The notes below the pieces were generated by a model, which saw nothing but the letters and a program-made list of their open reading frames with translations, did not search any database and had not been told where the DNA came from. 16,822 nt of DNA from contig JANLPR010000034.1 of NCBI GenBank assembly GCA_031367345.1, forward strand, positions 1 through 16,822, given 5' to 3'. A program made the position numbers and the translations under genes. Positions within the stretch are counted from its first letter, which is position 1. Each line of letters begins with the position of its first letter. Positions 1-6,842 of this stretch are shown here, in pieces. The stretch comes from JADKIH01 sp031367345. Lineage in GTDB: Bacteria; Bacteroidota; Bacteroidia; AKYH767-A; 2013-40CM-41-45.

Positions 1-937
1 CTTTATTTTTTGGAGCTACTCTCTTAGTTTCAGGAGCTGAATCATTCTCCGACTTATCATCGCTGTCTGAATTTTCCGGAGCAGCAATGGAAGTTTTAGT
101 TGACTCAACCGATTGCTTATACGATTTGAAAGCTCTAAAAATTGCAGAGGCCGATTCCTCCTGTCCTTTACTACCGGAAAGATATTTTTCTTCGTCCGGA
201 TTCGAAAGAAACCCTGTTTCGATGAGGATACTCGGCATAGTAGTTTTGTAAAGCACCAAGAATCCGGCTTGCTTAATCCCTCTACTTTCTAGTCCTTTAC
301 CTTTCATTTCTTGCTGAACAAAAGAGGCCATTCGTAAACTTTGATCTAAATAAGTGTTTTGATACAAAGAAAAAATGATGTTTGCCTCCGGACTGTTCGG
401 ATCAAAACCATCGTATTGCTTTGAATAATCTTTCTCGAGCAATACAACCTCGTTCTCACGCTTGGCCACCTCTAGGTTTGCTTCTGACTTTTGTAGACCC
501 ATAACCCACGTTTCAACACCGTTAGTTTCGGTATTACAGACATCCTTCCTTTTCTTTTTATCGTAATAACAAGCTGAGTTACAATGGATACAAATAAACA
601 GATCGGCTTTGGCGTTATTAGCAATATTGGCTCTTTCAAACAATTCAACAAACACATCCGATTTCCTGGTATAAATCACTTTTACGTCCGGAAATTTGTC
701 GTTTATATATTGTCCTAACTTTAAAGCTATGCCTAGTGCGATGTCTTTTTCCTTCGACTTCTTCCCTAAACATCCGGAGTCGTGTCCGCCATGACCGGCA
801 TCAATAACGACTCTTGTAATACCATACGATTTAGGCTTGGGTTGGTTGAAAGAGCTGAATACCAATATAACAACCAATAAAAATACGGGCTGAAAAAGAT
901 AAAAAGAGAGACTAAATTTTTTGTTTAGTTTTGCCAC
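1..937 (-). CDS. N-acetylmuramoyl-L-alanine amidase (Amidase_3), 3' end outside the window
   Basis: Zinc amidase that cuts the bond between N-acetylmuramic acid and L-alanine in peptidoglycan, acting in the periplasm. Read on the minus strand the frame is open from 937 to the window edge, about 312 codons. An N-terminal hydrophobic stretch (FYLFQPVFLLVVILVF) acts as signal or anchor. The catalytic domain follows, with VIDAGHGGHDSG (first Zn His), a Glu in VELFERANIAN, IHCNS (second Zn His) and the catalytic Glu in SILIETGFLSN. After the domain the visible tail is rich in Ser, Asp, Glu and Lys, as in a linker, and the C-terminus is missing. There is no ATG near the N-terminus; GTG at 937 (MAKLNKKF) is the best start, just after an in-frame TGA and TTG. 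The gene is divergent from lptD and their 5' ends touch or overlap. The family call is secure; the start codon is less so. Confidence 0.9.
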   Translation of the reverse strand, partial: MAKLNKKFSLSFYLFQPVFLLVVILVFSSFNQPKPKSYGITRVVIDAGHGGHDSGCLGKKSKEKDIALGIALKLGQYINDKFPDVKVIYTRKSDVFVELFERANIANNAKADLFICIHCNSACYYDKKKRKDVCNTETNGVETWVMGLQKSEANLEVAKRENEVVLLEKDYSKQYDGFDPNSPEANIIFSLYQNTYLDQSLRMASFVQQEMKGKGLESRGIKQAGFLVLYKTTMPSILIETGFLSNPDEEKYLSGSKGQEESASAIFRAFKSYKQSVESTKTSIAAPENSDSDDKSENDSAPETKRVAPKNK

Positions 938-3554
938 CAAAATTCACACAACGTTAAAGGATTTGTCTTCGCAAGTATCCAAAATATCAAGCGTACTATT
1001 GTTGCTTTTATTGCTTCTTTTTCAACAATTTATTGTTGGTTCAGAGCCAAAAGAAAGTATGCCTACCCAAAGTGTGAATCAAGCAGATTCAGCACACGAT
1101 TCGCTAGCCTTAGTTCCCAATTCGATCACGATCAAAGCCGACACATTACTATCAGATACAAATAACACTTCCGACGAAGTGATCAAATCGAAGATCAAAT
1201 ATCACGCTCGCGATTCTATTCGAGTAAATATTGAAGATGAGATAGTTTATTTATATGGAAAGGCAACCGTCGATTACGAAGAATTGCATTTAGCAGCCAA
1301 CTATATTGTTATCGACATGGATAAAAAGGAAATGTTTGCAGAAGGAACGAAAGACAGTACAGGAGAAATAAGTGGATCGCCTGAATTTTCACAAGGCGAA
1401 CAGAAATTTAAATCCAATTCACTTCGATATAATTTTCAATCGAAAAAAGGGCGCATAAATTATGTAATCACACAAGAAGGCGAAGGTTTTATTCATGGTG
1501 AAGTAGTAAAAAAAGATCCGGAGAATAATTTTTATATCAGAAATGGCCAGTACACCACTTGTAATTTAGATACACCTCACTTTGCCATAAGTTCCAATAA
1601 ACTTAAGGTGATCTCTAAAAATAAAATCGTTACAGGTCCTGCTTATCTTACTATAGAGCAAATCCCTACACCCATATTAATTCCATTTGGTTTTTTCCCC
1701 AACAAAGCCGGTAGAAGTTCCGGAGTTATTTTCCCGGCCTTTGGCGAATCGGCTCAACGTGGATTTTATTTTCAACATTTGGGATATTACTTTGGCTTCA
1801 ACGATTTTTTCAATCTCGCTCTTACATCCGATATTTATACAAAAGGAAGTTACACGTTAGATGCATCAACTATTTACAAGAAAAAATACAAGTATTCGGG
1901 AATGCTTAAATTTTCCTATGCACACACAATCAATTCTGAAAAAGAACTTCCTGATTATAGTCTTCTCAACGACTACCACATCAATTGGACACATACTAGA
2001 GATTCTAAGTCGAGTCCCAACAGTACCTTCGGAGCATCTGTGAATGCGGGAACGAGTAATTATTATAAAAATACAATAAGTTCAGTAGGAAATTTTTTGA
2101 CAAATACACTACAATCGTCCATAGCTTATTCTTATAATTTTCCTGACAAGCCAATCAATTTAAGTGCAGGAATTTCTCATACACAAAATACGATTACGAG
2201 AGATATCCGAATATCTGCGCCTGATCTTAGTTTTAATGTTTCACGAATTTCTCCTTTCAAAAGAAAGAATGCAGTAGGCGCACAAAAATGGTATGAGAAG
2301 ATAGGAACTAGTTTGAGTATTAGAACAATCAATTTTGTTGAAACGAAAGACACATTACTTTTCCGCAAACAAACATTGAACGAAATGAAAAACGGTGCAC
2401 AAGCATCAATTCCAATTTCTACTTCATTTAACATATTCAAGTATTTCAATTTTACTCCATCAGCATCTTTTACCGACCGCTTTTATTTGAAATCGGTTCT
2501 CTACGAATGGGATCAGGAGAATAAAAAAGTAGATACCATTATTGTGAAACAACCACAGCAGGCTTACGATTACAATTTCAGTGCAAGTTTATCGACACGA
2601 ATGTATGGCATGTATCAATTTACAAAAGGCCCCATTACAGCTATCAGACATGTAATTATACCATCTGTTAGTTTAACTTACCGTCCCGATTTTGGAAACA
2701 CCGGTTATGGTTATTACAAATACGTTCAAACAGATACTAATGGTACAATTCGCAATTATTCTATTTACCAGAATGCCGTATATGGCGGACCTTCAAATGG
2801 AAAATTTGCAAACATTTCCTATTCTCTCGACAACAATCTTGAGATGAAAGTGAAAACCAAATCAGATACAGGCGCAGTAACTAAAAAAATAAAATTATTA
2901 GAAAGTTTAAGAATTGGCGGAGGTTACAACATTATAGCGGATAGTATGAAGTTGAGTGTATTTTCAATAAGTGGCAGAACGACATTATTTGAAAAAGTGA
3001 CACTTAATTTTAACAGCACACTTGACCCGTATGCCTATGATCATAACAATAAAGATTACAATAGATTTCAATATGACGTTGACAAATCTTTAGTCCGATT
3101 AACCAATTCAACAGTTGCAATGAATTTTTCATTGAATAAAAAGCATAAGGAAGTTAATAATGGCAAACACTCGCAAAGTGAAATCGATTACATCAATGCT
3201 CATCCTGATGAATATGTAGACTTTGAAATACCGTTTAACCTAAACGTTGGCTACTCGTACACTTACAATAAAACAGGTTCATTAAAAACAACAATAACAC
3301 AATCAGCAAGTTTCAATGGCGATTTAAGTTTAACAAGTAAATGGAAGATTGGATTTTATTCTTGGTATGATCTAACGCAAGGGAAGTTTACCAATATGAG
3401 TTTAAATATTTATCGTGATCTTCATTGTTGGGAGATGCGGATGAATTGGGTTCCATTTGGTGGACAGGAAAGCTACAACTTCCAGATCAATGTAAAATCT
3501 TCTATACTTCAAGATTTGAAATTATTGAAGAAGAAAGATTTCTATGATCGGTAA
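921..3554 (+). CDS. lptD: LPS-assembly outer membrane protein LptD (Bacteroidota type)
   Basis: LptD forms the outer membrane beta-barrel that, with LptE, inserts lipopolysaccharide into the outer leaflet. The 877-aa frame has a signal peptide with a run of leucines, an OstA/LptA-like periplasmic domain (about residues 98-190, YLYGKATVDYEELHLAANYI), then the conserved segment with YTTCNLDTPHF and IPFGFFPNKAGRSSG. A long barrel rich in aromatic, Ser and Thr residues ends in RDLHCWEMRMNWVPFGG. Only two cysteines occur in the whole protein, C214 and C836. No ATG precedes the signal peptide. The start is TTG, either 921 (given here) or 963 (MSSQVSKISSVLLLL), which gives a cleaner signal peptide. 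A TAGTTTTG box at 926-933 lies inside the longer version and favours 963. The 3' end converges on the GNAT gene with a 4-bp gap. Confidence 0.92.
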   Translation: MFSFATKIHTTLKDLSSQVSKISSVLLLLLLLLFQQFIVGSEPKESMPTQSVNQADSAHDSLALVPNSITIKADTLLSDTNNTSDEVIKSKIKYHARDSIRVNIEDEIVYLYGKATVDYEELHLAANYIVIDMDKKEMFAEGTKDSTGEISGSPEFSQGEQKFKSNSLRYNFQSKKGRINYVITQEGEGFIHGEVVKKDPENNFYIRNGQYTTCNLDTPHFAISSNKLKVISKNKIVTGPAYLTIEQIPTPILIPFGFFPNKAGRSSGVIFPAFGESAQRGFYFQHLGYYFGFNDFFNLALTSDIYTKGSYTLDASTIYKKKYKYSGMLKFSYAHTINSEKELPDYSLLNDYHINWTHTRDSKSSPNSTFGASVNAGTSNYYKNTISSVGNFLTNTLQSSIAYSYNFPDKPINLSAGISHTQNTITRDIRISAPDLSFNVSRISPFKRKNAVGAQKWYEKIGTSLSIRTINFVETKDTLLFRKQTLNEMKNGAQASIPISTSFNIFKYFNFTPSASFTDRFYLKSVLYEWDQENKKVDTIIVKQPQQAYDYNFSASLSTRMYGMYQFTKGPITAIRHVIIPSVSLTYRPDFGNTGYGYYKYVQTDTNGTIRNYSIYQNAVYGGPSNGKFANISYSLDNNLEMKVKTKSDTGAVTKKIKLLESLRIGGGYNIIADSMKLSVFSISGRTTLFEKVTLNFNSTLDPYAYDHNNKDYNRFQYDVDKSLVRLTNSTVAMNFSLNKKHKEVNNGKHSQSEIDYINAHPDEYVDFEIPFNLNVGYSYTYNKTGSLKTTITQSASFNGDLSLTSKWKIGFYSWYDLTQGKFTNMSLNIYRDLHCWEMRMNWVPFGGQESYNFQINVKSSILQDLKLLKKKDFYDR
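926..933 (+). promoter_or_regulatory. Candidate -7 promoter box (TAGTTTTG) for lptD
   Basis: The octamer fits the Bacteroidota -7 consensus TAnnTTTG exactly. A transcript from it would begin near 938-941, downstream of the TTG at 921, so lptD translation would then have to start at TTG 963. No TTG -33 element is seen at the expected 19-bp spacing, so the call is tentative. Confidence 0.35.
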
Positions 3555-3558
3555 ATAT

Positions 3559-4077
3559 TTACATAAGTATTTTTTTCATTAGGAAATCAGTGTCTATTGC
3601 TTCTCCAAGTTGAAATGTTTTTTTTCCGAAAATTTCGAAACCATACGATTTATAAAAATTGAGAGCTTTGTGATTAAATTCATTAACACCTAACCACAGC
3701 CATTTAATCTTTTGTTTCTGTGCAATGTCAATTGAAAAATCCATGAGTAACTTCCCTACTTTTTGTCCGTGATAATTGTGATATACATAAATTCGTTCCA
3801 TTTCAATTGCCGGCTCATCTTTAAATTCGTCGTATATACGATCTTTTCTAAGCTTTACAAATCCTAGAACTCTTTCATCAGAATATGCTAAGAGAAAAGT
3901 ATTGTTGTTAGAGGCAAGATCAGAGAAGATTGTTTCATCATTAAAAGCTTCAGCAAGATAAATCGCCATATCTTCCGGTGTGTTTACATCTTTCCAGGTT
4001 TCATAAAATGTTTCACGACCAACTTTAGCCACCTGTTTGAAGTCCGCTTTATCAGCTATTTTTATAGAAATTTCCAT
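3559..4077 (-). CDS. GNAT-family N-acetyltransferase (PaiA-like)
   Basis: Predicted cytosolic acetyl-CoA-dependent N-acetyltransferase of 172 aa, the usual size for a single GNAT domain. The N-terminal part (IKIADKADFKQVAKVGRETFYETW) resembles the substrate-side helices of the PaiA polyamine acetyltransferase group. Motif A lies around residues 94-113 (ERIYVYHNYHGQKVGKLLMD), with HGQKVGK as the pyrophosphate-binding loop, a slightly changed form of Q/RxxGxG/A. Motif B is around 122-137 (NEFNHKALNFYKSYGF). The substrate cannot be told from sequence; a polyamine or small amine is only an analogy with PaiA. ATG at 4077 is the natural start and a -7 box sits almost on it. The gene converges on lptD with 4 bp between the stop codons, leaving no room for a private terminator. 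Confidence 0.88.
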   Translation of the reverse strand: MEISIKIADKADFKQVAKVGRETFYETWKDVNTPEDMAIYLAEAFNDETIFSDLASNNNTFLLAYSDERVLGFVKLRKDRIYDEFKDEPAIEMERIYVYHNYHGQKVGKLLMDFSIDIAQKQKIKWLWLGVNEFNHKALNFYKSYGFEIFGKKTFQLGEAIDTDFLMKKILM

Positions 4078-4081
4078 TGAA

Positions 4082-4089
4082 CAAAGATA
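4082..4089 (-). promoter_or_regulatory. Candidate -7 promoter box (TATCTTTG) for the GNAT gene
   Basis: On the minus strand the sequence reads TATCTTTG, an exact match to TAnnTTTG. A TTG lies 16 bp further upstream, shorter than the usual spacing of about 19. The box ends 4 nt before the ATG, so the transcript would have almost no 5' leader. Confidence 0.45.
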
Positions 4090-4162
4090 AAAAAGTACTT
4101 GTAATCAACGAAAAATCATTTAAAACTTACTACTAAATTCAACATAATCCAATTCCTTTAAG

Positions 4163-4170
4163 TAATTTTG
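4163..4170 (+). promoter_or_regulatory. Candidate -7 promoter box (TAATTTTG) for the MORN_2 operon
   Basis: Exact match to TAnnTTTG, 15 nt before the ATG at 4186. It would give a 5' leader of about 10 nt. No clear TTG -33 element is seen at the right distance. Confidence 0.4.
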
Positions 4171-4185
4171 TAGACCAATAAAAAT

Positions 4186-4938
4186 ATGAGACTAGCCAAA
4201 ATCCTACCGTTGATATTATTCCCATTCGTATCTTTCTCACAAACGAATAAACCAATGACACCTGTTCAAAAAGTTGAACAAGCGTATTTGAACGATACTA
4301 CTTATCAGAAGGACGAACTGAATCATGAAATAATGAATATAGTAATTCATTCGCCCAAGGGTTTAGTTATAGCACAAGGCTCGTTAAAAAATAATAAGCG
4401 TGAAGGAACTTGGCGTGAATACAATAATCAGGGAATGTTTACAACCATCACCGAATACCATATTGGAATGAAACATGGAGCAAGTGTTCACTTTGGTAAC
4501 AACAATAACCTCATGGACGATGAAACATATTCAAAGGACTCGTTAAATGGGCCAAAGATAACTTATAACAATGGAGGAAAAATAAAAGTGACTGAGCATT
4601 ATGTAAACGGAGTTTTAGATGGCGATAAAAAAGCATATTATGATAATGGCAAAGTGCAAGAAGAATCTACTTATATAAATGGGCAGCGTAATGGAATGGC
4701 CAAATGGTATTTTCAAACTGGCACACCTTCTATCGAATACAATTACAAGATGGGAGAATTAAATGGTGCATCGAAGGAATATTTTTCGAATGGCCTAATT
4801 TCTAAAGAAGGGAATTATTTGAAAGATGCTGAAGATGGTGAATGGAAAATTTACAATGATTCCATTTTGGTAAAAAAAATTATCTATAAAAATGGAGTTA
4901 CAATAAAGGAACAAGAAATAAATAAGGAGAAAAAATAA
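4186..4938 (+). CDS. Exported MORN_2-repeat protein (YwqK antitoxin-like family)
   Basis: A 250-aa protein with an N-terminal signal peptide (MRLAKILPLILFPFVSFS, probable cleavage before QTNK), so it is exported. From about residue 55 to 240 it is built of MORN_2-type repeats of 20-24 residues with the G-x-W/K-x-x-Y-x-N/D-G pattern: EGTWREYNNQG, GPKITYNNGGK, GDKKAYYDNGKV, GMAKWYFQTGT, GASKEYFSNGL, GEWKIYNDS. Such proteins are often labelled YwqK-family antitoxin in Bacteroidota. That name comes from a Bacillus toxin-immunity locus and should not be read as function here, because no toxin gene is adjacent. The repeats probably make an elongated beta structure for binding. The next gene starts on the base after the stop codon, so the two form an operon. 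The family call is good; the role is unknown. Confidence 0.85.
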   Translation: MRLAKILPLILFPFVSFSQTNKPMTPVQKVEQAYLNDTTYQKDELNHEIMNIVIHSPKGLVIAQGSLKNNKREGTWREYNNQGMFTTITEYHIGMKHGASVHFGNNNNLMDDETYSKDSLNGPKITYNNGGKIKVTEHYVNGVLDGDKKAYYDNGKVQEESTYINGQRNGMAKWYFQTGTPSIEYNYKMGELNGASKEYFSNGLISKEGNYLKDAEDGEWKIYNDSILVKKIIYKNGVTIKEQEINKEKK

Positions 4939-5427
4939 ATGTATTATCCAAGTAATAAATTAGACAACAATTCTCGCATTTGGATTTATCAAGCTGACAG
5001 AGAAATTGAAAGTAACGAACAAGTAGAAATTGTTCAAGAGCTCACCACATTCATTACAAAATGGACTGCCCATCAAAAAGACTTAAAGGCTAGTTTTGAA
5101 ATATTATTAAATAGATTTATCGTTATTATGGTCGATGAAAGTAATATAGGAGCTACAGGTTGCAGCATCGATAAATGTTTACATTTTATTCAAAAACTAG
5201 AACAGAAATACAACGTAGTTCTGACTGACCGACTTCTGTTAGCTTACAAAGACAACGATGAAATAAAAACGTTGCGTAAAAATCTTTTCGAGCAAGAACT
5301 TGAATCTGGAAAATTAAATGCAGACACAATAGTTTTTAATAATTTAATCAGTAAAAAATCAGAGTTACAAAGTGCTTGGCAGGTTCCAATTAAAAATAGT
5401 TGGCATAGCGTAATGTTAAAGCCGTAA
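4939..5427 (+). CDS. Conserved Bacteroidota protein, often misnamed ABC transporter ATPase
   Basis: A 162-aa protein with no signal peptide or membrane segment, so it is presumably cytosolic. I recognise the family from its opening MYYPSNKL, the WIYQADR motif (residues 15-21), KWTAHQKDLKASFE, RFIVIMVDE, GATGCSID (71-78) and VFNNLI. In Bacteroidota genomes it is commonly annotated as an ABC transporter ATPase, yet it has no Walker A, Walker B or LSGGQ motif, so that name is wrong. The Cys in GCSID is in the most conserved segment and may matter functionally. The ATG directly follows the stop of the MORN_2 gene with 0 bp between, and a Shine-Dalgarno-like AAGGAG lies about 8-10 nt before it, which is unusual in this phylum. 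Biochemical function is unknown. Confidence 0.85.
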   Translation: MYYPSNKLDNNSRIWIYQADREIESNEQVEIVQELTTFITKWTAHQKDLKASFEILLNRFIVIMVDESNIGATGCSIDKCLHFIQKLEQKYNVVLTDRLLLAYKDNDEIKTLRKNLFEQELESGKLNADTIVFNNLISKKSELQSAWQVPIKNSWHSVMLKP

Positions 5428-5477
5428 CTATTTTTAATTTAAAGGAAATCTAATTCGATTTAATAATAGGGCCACAG

Positions 5478-6269
5478 CTACTTAGCGATTTCACTTTTCA
5501 ACGTTAACTCAATCGGACAATGATCGCTACCCAACACGGCAGAATGGATAGAAGCATCAACGACTAATTCTTTCATTTCAGAACTGATCAAAAAATAATC
5601 AATTCTCCAACCTGAATTTCTTTCACGAGCTTTTGTAAATACATCCCAATAGGTATATTGTCCGGGCTGATCATTGAAAGTTCTGAAAATATCGATATAC
5701 CCATATCCAATAAGTTTATCGACCCAAGCACGTTCTTCAGGAAGGAAGCCGCTTACTTTTGAATTCGGTCCGGGGCGAGCGAGATCAATTTCTTTATGAG
5801 CCGTATTATAATCACCGACAACGATTACATTTTTTTTGAGTTTACGTATTTGTTCAACTCTTTTAAAGAGTTCATCATAAAATCGAAGTTTGTAATCAAC
5901 TCTTTCAGGTCCTCTTCCACCGTTTGGAAAATAAACATTGAAGAGTACAAATTTTTCGAACTCTAATTCAAGCACTCTTCCTTCGCTATCAAATTCGGCA
6001 TTATTAAAACCGTACTTCACATTGAGAGGTTCTAATTTCGTATAGACAGCTACTCCACTATAGCCTTTTTTTCCAGCAGAAAAATAGTACGATTTATATC
6101 CATCGATGTTTTTTATTTCATCAACCAGCTGATCCGGCTGAGCTTTTGTTTCTTGAAGACAAAGGATATCTGTACCATCTTGTTCCAACCATTCCTTAAA
6201 ATTTTTTTTCCATACAGCACGCAAGCCGTTAACATTCCAACTAAGTATTCTAAAATTTCCTTTTGCCAT
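5478..6269 (-). CDS. xth: Exodeoxyribonuclease III / AP endonuclease
   Basis: Base-excision repair enzyme of the EEP (exonuclease-endonuclease-phosphatase) fold. It nicks DNA 5' to abasic sites and removes 3'-blocking groups with Mg2+. At 263 aa it has the normal length. All catalytic motifs are visible: WNVNG (residues 11-15, metal Asn), LQETK (38-42, metal Glu40), GYSGVAVYTK, NVYFPNGG (active-site Tyr113), VGDYNTAH (Asp153 and Asn155), WRIDYFL (221-227) and GSDHCPI with the Asp249-His250 pair. The overall motif set resembles the APE1-like ExoA type. The ATG at 6269 fits the family N-terminus. It converges with the GCSID-family gene across 50 bp in which I see no clear terminator hairpin. 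On the upstream side a weak -7-like TATCTTGC lies close to the start. Confidence 0.96.
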   Translation of the reverse strand: MAKGNFRILSWNVNGLRAVWKKNFKEWLEQDGTDILCLQETKAQPDQLVDEIKNIDGYKSYYFSAGKKGYSGVAVYTKLEPLNVKYGFNNAEFDSEGRVLELEFEKFVLFNVYFPNGGRGPERVDYKLRFYDELFKRVEQIRKLKKNVIVVGDYNTAHKEIDLARPGPNSKVSGFLPEERAWVDKLIGYGYIDIFRTFNDQPGQYTYWDVFTKARERNSGWRIDYFLISSEMKELVVDASIHSAVLGSDHCPIELTLKSEIAK

Positions 6270-6476
6270 TAGAGATTAATTTGAAGCAAGATAAAAAAAT
6301 AAATCAAGCCCATAAAACTTCAACTATTTAATAATAATTGAAATACAGAACAGTCAATTCCAATAAAATAAGGAACAATTTTCAAACAGCACAAACGCGG
6401 TTGTAATTGATTCAATCCATACCGTTATTTGTATCATCAATTTCAATTAATAATTAAACACTAAAACAAAATTAAA

Positions 6477-6842
6477 ATGAAAAAACAAATTCTATTAGTA
6501 GTAGGGCTTTTGTTCTCAATTGTTATGCAATCATCGGCATTCTCAATCCTCATTTCCGGTGGAGGACGAAACCACAGATACGATTACACATTTTTCGATG
6601 ACAATAAATGTGTTTGCAAAGGTAGAGGATGGAATGAATGTGGTTTCACATTTGGCTCTCATGTTGCTGATAAAGTTATCCCCGGAAACAAAATCGTTGA
6701 AGCAGTATTAGAAATGATAGACGAAGGAAAAACCGAAGGCGAATTTCTGTTCGAAGAAGTATTGCCTGTGTCATATGAAACTGACAAAGAAGGGGTAACT
6801 ACGATTACAACTAAAGAAGACTATGTTACATTTAAAAAATAA
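6477..6842 (+). CDS. Small exported protein of unknown function
   Basis: I do not recognise this 121-aa protein. It has a clear signal peptide (MKKQILLVVGLLFSIVMQSSA, cleavage probably before FS), giving a mature protein of about 100 residues. The mature N-terminal half has three closely spaced cysteines, C45, C47 and C55, in the segment CVCKGRGWNEC. An odd number leaves one thiol free, or bonded to a partner. The C-terminal half is acidic and ends in a Thr-rich strand-like stretch. There is no hydrophobic anchor after the signal peptide. It is preceded by a 207-bp AT-rich gap holding no recognisable gene, so a promoter probably lies there. A terminator-like hairpin starts 10 bp after the stop. 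The next gene begins inside the last codons of this one. Confidence 0.72.
   Translation: MKKQILLVVGLLFSIVMQSSAFSILISGGGRNHRYDYTFFDDNKCVCKGRGWNECGFTFGSHVADKVIPGNKIVEAVLEMIDEGKTEGEFLFEEVLPVSYETDKEGVTTITTKEDYVTFKK

Noticed and set aside
472..657. 61-aa minus-strand ORF inside the amidase region
   Set aside because: It is in another frame of the amidase gene, whose motifs run through the whole stretch.
4186..4938. Toxin-antitoxin system, from the usual YwqK antitoxin label
   Set aside because: The protein is exported and no toxin gene is adjacent; the name reflects only the MORN_2 repeats.
4939..5427. ABC transporter ATPase
   Set aside because: There is no Walker A, Walker B or signature motif in the 162 residues.
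6270..6476. Riboswitch or small gene in the 207-bp gap before the exported cassette
   Set aside because: It is very AT-rich with no stable hairpin, ORF or conserved aptamer motif; only weak promoter-like sequence near 6399-6436.
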